From Polyrhizophydium stewartii (Eukaryota; Chytridiomycota; Chytridiomycetes; Rhizophydiales), in contig JADGIZ010000174.1 in the NCBI GenBank assembly GCA_027604665.1, forward strand, positions 1-21,520: a stretch of 21,520 bases of DNA, written 5' to 3'. Below the pieces are notes generated by a model that worked only from the letters and a program-made list of their open reading frames with translations, did not search any database and had not been told where the DNA came from. The position numbers were made by a program, and so were the translations under genes. Shown here one piece after another: positions 18,940 through 21,520 of this stretch. Numbering within the stretch: position 1 is the first letter of the stretch; each line of letters opens with the position of its first letter.

Positions 18940-20574
18940 ATGTATCCCCGCACGCCGACCCCAAAGGTCGTTCCCACCGACCCCGCGACCGTCGCAGCCC
19001 TCGCCGCTGTGCTCGCCCGCATCGACGCCCTCGAGCAGCAGCGCACCGCGCAGCACGCCGCCCGTCTCACCGCCAACGCCGACCACCTCGCGGCAGGCGT
19101 CGCTGCGCTGAGACTCGAGCCCGCCGCAGCTGCACCGCCCGCTGCGCCTGCCTCGTACCGCCGCACCAACGGTTTCCGTCCAGACGCAACCAACGAGTGG
19201 GACCGCATGCCGGCCGAGGTCCAGCGCATGATCCTCGCCGCCGCCGGCCCGTTCAATCAGTTCGTCAATGGGCTGCTGCTCAGAGCCGAGCTGAACGGGC
19301 TCTCTGTGCGGCAGCAGGAGCAGGTCTGGCAGGACGCCGCCGACGCCGACTGGCAAGGCGACCTCTCGCTGCTTCCGCCTCTCACATATGCAATCAGGCT
19401 TCCCAGCATCCGCACTCGCGCATTCTATTCACGCCTCAAGGCTGTCTGCGACCGCGAGGACTTGGATCGCGTGGCAGTCCGCAATGGATGGGCGGACATG
19501 CTCGACTTTGGCAAGCCAGACCAACTCGCCAAGTGCGCGGCGTCCGAAGGCGATGTCGAGCTTCTGCGCGATCTCATTGACGTCCGCAAGGCCGCCAAAC
19601 CATCGACAAGCTTTGCGCTCAAAGCTGCAAACAACGGACACCTTGAATGCATCCAGTTCCTCCATGAGCGCAATCCTGACGTCCTCCGCGACTACCGAGT
19701 CGGAAACTACGCCGCAGAGAGCGGCAATCTCGACCTCGTTGTCTGGCTCAGCAAGCACCGCCCAGACTGCATCACTGACTACACGATCGCCGCCGCAGCA
19801 GACAAGAACCACGTCCACATTGTGCGCTGGCTTGTTGACAATGTCTGCGACGAGTGCGACACCCAAGCAATCTGTTATGCGCTCGTCAACGACAACATGG
19901 AACTGGTCGAGTATCTGCACATCATGTTCCCCGGCATCCTGGACGAGTACTCGCCATATGGCAAGTACATTGCGTCGGACATCCGCGTGATTGAGTGGCT
20001 CGATGCGCGCGGATACATCAACCCGCAAGGTCTTATTCAGCACCTTGCCGAGAAAGGCAAGATTGACGTCCTCGATTGGGCCCGCGGCCGTTTCCAGGTC
20101 GAGCTGCAAGAGAGGGATCTTGAGCGAGTCTTCTATCATCGCCACATCGCGGTGCTCAAGCAGGCGTACGAGCGAGGCGTGCCGTTCACAAGCAAGTCAG
20201 CCGAGAGAGCAGCCCGTCACAGCAACACCGAGATCATGAGCTGGATCATGTCGCGCGACCGCAGCATGATGCCGATGCTGCTTGATGCATCGAAGCGACA
20301 CGGTGACGATGCGCTGCTCGAGTGGTGGCGTGTGTGGCACGGCGTTGTTCTTGAGCAGCAGGATCTCGAGGCGGCCATCCGGACGGGCGACGTTGGGCTC
20401 TTCTCGAGCCTGCTGTGCAAGAATAGCATCGAGTGGGACCTTGACGCTGCGCTCGAGGTGCTTGCGCAGGCCGACATCTCGGATCGAAAGAAGGACACGA
20501 TGAACGGTTACATCCGCCGAAAGATTCACGGGCCGGATGACGAAGATGAGATGGGCTTTGGTCTGTTTGATTAA
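18940..20574 (+). CDS. F-box-like / degenerate ankyrin-repeat protein, single exon
   Basis: Uninterrupted 544-residue frame from the ATG at 18940 (MYPRTPTPK). Residues 15-60 form an Ala/Leu-rich helix likely to be a coiled coil (VAALAAVLARIDALEQQR). An F-box-like helix follows at about 86-114 (EWDRMPAEVQRMILAAAGPF). From about 190 to 510 come divergent ankyrin-type helix pairs: ALKAANNGHLECIQFLHER, YAAESGNLDLVVWLSK, AAADKNHVHIVRWLVDN, ALVNDNMELVEYLH, LAEKGKIDVLDWAR, LEAAIRTGDVGLFSSLL. The C-terminus is acidic (PDDEDEMGFGLFD). The repeats lack the usual TPLH turn, as in large lineage-specific ankyrin families of chytrids and amoebae. An F-box plus repeats suggests a substrate adaptor for SCF ubiquitin ligases, which is inference. 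It is the only long intron-free gene with clear repeats here and it sits next to a retroelement-like frame, consistent with an expanded accessory family. Confidence 0.78.
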   Translation: MYPRTPTPKVVPTDPATVAALAAVLARIDALEQQRTAQHAARLTANADHLAAGVAALRLEPAAAAPPAAPASYRRTNGFRPDATNEWDRMPAEVQRMILAAAGPFNQFVNGLLLRAELNGLSVRQQEQVWQDAADADWQGDLSLLPPLTYAIRLPSIRTRAFYSRLKAVCDREDLDRVAVRNGWADMLDFGKPDQLAKCAASEGDVELLRDLIDVRKAAKPSTSFALKAANNGHLECIQFLHERNPDVLRDYRVGNYAAESGNLDLVVWLSKHRPDCITDYTIAAAADKNHVHIVRWLVDNVCDECDTQAICYALVNDNMELVEYLHIMFPGILDEYSPYGKYIASDIRVIEWLDARGYINPQGLIQHLAEKGKIDVLDWARGRFQVELQERDLERVFYHRHIAVLKQAYERGVPFTSKSAERAARHSNTEIMSWIMSRDRSMMPMLLDASKRHGDDALLEWWRVWHGVVLEQQDLEAAIRTGDVGLFSSLLCKNSIEWDLDAALEVLAQADISDRKKDTMNGYIRRKIHGPDDEDEMGFGLFD

Positions 20575-20805
20575 GCAGCGGACTGATTTCGACTAAAATG
20601 CATATCGGCACTTGTGGATGCTGCTTGGAAACGACTGGCACAGGCTGCTTGATGGTTGTAGAGTGAGCAGGATGATGGCGGGCGGCGAGGATCGAGCACG
20701 TGCGAGCGCACTTTCCGAGCGACAGGGAGCGGTGCCTCGGCGAGCTTGTGGTACTGGTCAAGGCGTCGGTGAGTCAGGGTGCGAGTGGGCTGAATCTGGC
20801 CACAG
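20575..20805. other. Gap between ankyrin gene and retroelement-like frame
   Basis: 231 bp with no complete gene. A coding-looking stretch at about 20691-20768 reads IEHVRAHFPSDRERCLGEL and ends at a GTGAGT donor; a CAG acceptor 37 bp later at 20803-20805 would join it in phase to the downstream frame. 37 bp is shorter than the other introns here, so it could instead be a decayed upstream part of the retroelement or an unrelated exon. Confidence 0.35.
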
Positions 20806-21520
20806 ATGCATCCTCAAAGCAACGATAGCGTGGTCGAGTGTGTGGTGCACCTCGATCCAGCCAGTCGTCGCAGCCTGGCGACATCTGCTGCTCCGCCTCC
20901 GTGGCCTGCACACAACGGCAAGGAGCCGGCCACGCTCCCGCGCACCCGGCTGCCGCACTCACCCAAGCGCACGGGCTTTGCTCGTGTCCGCACACTCGCC
21001 GCGCTCACCACGAACCGTGCAACGCATCGTTACCAAGCAGCCGGCTTCTCGCTCACATCTGGCTTCTTCACGCAGCCACTGTTCGACCAGCCGCGCTCGC
21101 GGGGCACTCGCCTCCTGGCTGCGCTGCGCATGGACGGCCTTTGGACCGCCCGCACGGCGCTGCGCATCCAGGGACTCCTCGTCAACCATCCGTTCAACTT
21201 GCGGGACTGCATCCTCTGCAACGAGAACATCGCCGACGTGCGCACCTTTGCGCATCTCGTGATTGACTGCGTCAGCCTGGCCCACATCCGGCGTGACGCA
21301 GAGCTCGAACCATTCATCGACTTGGCCCGGCGGCGCCTCGGCGCGCCGGCCGCTCTCGAAGACATCTACATTTGGCTCCTCGGCGGAGCGACACCGGCCG
21401 GACTGCGACTGAACGATTGGCTCGTCGGTCGCGCCGGGCAACTTGGGGACAGAGGGAACCGACCGCTGGCGGCGAGGCTCGCTGACTTCCTTGGTGCTGC
21501 GTACACACTTTACCAGGCTC
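20806..21520 (+). CDS. Partial: C-terminal end of a LINE-type reverse transcriptase ORF (putative)
   Basis: Open frame of 238 codons running off the right edge, beginning at an ATG directly after a CAG. The N-terminal third is basic and Pro-rich (PRTRLPHSPKRTGFARVR). The centre has LLAALRMDGLWTARTALRI, then a zinc-knuckle C-X2-C-X11-H-X4-C with codons at 21208, 21217, 21253 and 21268 (NLRDCILCNEN, FAHLVIDC), followed by HIRRDAELEPFI. That order (helical LR-x-DG-type segment, CxxC about 15-20 residues before HxxxxC, then an Arg-containing helix) is the pattern of the zf-RVT region after the RT domain of non-LTR retrotransposons. No RT core or endonuclease is present, so if correct the copy is 5'-truncated. 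Alternative: an unrelated cellular zinc-knuckle protein. Frame composition is convincing; the family call is moderate. Confidence 0.5.
   Translation, partial: MHPQSNDSVVECVVHLDPASRRSLATSAAPPPWPAHNGKEPATLPRTRLPHSPKRTGFARVRTLAALTTNRATHRYQAAGFSLTSGFFTQPLFDQPRSRGTRLLAALRMDGLWTARTALRIQGLLVNHPFNLRDCILCNENIADVRTFAHLVIDCVSLAHIRRDAELEPFIDLARRRLGAPAALEDIYIWLLGGATPAGLRLNDWLVGRAGQLGDRGNRPLAARLADFLGAAYTLYQA

Overview
This is a GC-rich eukaryotic nuclear window. Nearly every gene is split by short spliceosomal introns, mostly 50-90 bp, with GTGCG, GTGAG or GTATG donors, often a CTGAC branch motif, and CAG or TAG acceptors. I rebuilt the gene models by hand: for seven multi-exon genes the exon phases close exactly and the joined proteins read as intact, recognisable families. 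The gene set is fungal-like (Abd1, Cof1, Vps52, a Tgl3/4/5-type lipase, Cms1). It also contains a centriole/basal-body protein (CCDC61/VFL3) and a CNBD2-like double cyclic-nucleotide-binding protein, both expected only in flagellated lineages. I infer a zoosporic fungus, most likely a chytrid. No rRNA, tRNA, CRISPR array or prokaryotic feature is visible.

Layout: (1) 159-1163 (+) mRNA cap guanine-N7 methyltransferase. (2) 1366-1989 (-) cofilin, whose initiator exon lies somewhere upstream in the 1990-2895 stretch. (3) 2896-about 6005 (-) VPS52, a GARP/EARP tether subunit in at least 15 exons. (4) About 400 bp of divergent promoter, then 6406-9133 (+) CCDC61/VFL3 in 12 exons. (5) 9176-9898 (-) an unrecognised multi-pass membrane protein. 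(6) A second divergent promoter, then a head-to-tail trio on the plus strand: patatin-type lipase (about 10298-12780), CMS1 (12798-13984) and the CNBD2-like gene (13988-18457), with only 17 and 3 bp between reading frames. (7) A more accessory right end: a single-exon F-box-like/degenerate-ankyrin gene (18940-20574) and an open frame running off the edge (20806-21520) that resembles the C-terminal zinc-knuckle end of a LINE-type reverse transcriptase.

The housekeeping genes cover cap methylation, actin turnover, endosome-to-Golgi tethering, neutral-lipid turnover and small-subunit ribosome assembly. They share no single pathway; the order looks like ordinary compact gene packing. The items most worth following up are an 8-nt microexon and a missing predicted catalytic aspartate in the lipase, a triplicated RRTS (PKA-consensus) repeat in the cyclic-nucleotide-binding protein, the 3-bp gap between CMS1 and the next gene, and the intronless ankyrin gene beside the retroelement fragment. 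I did not find a convincing undescribed multi-gene system.
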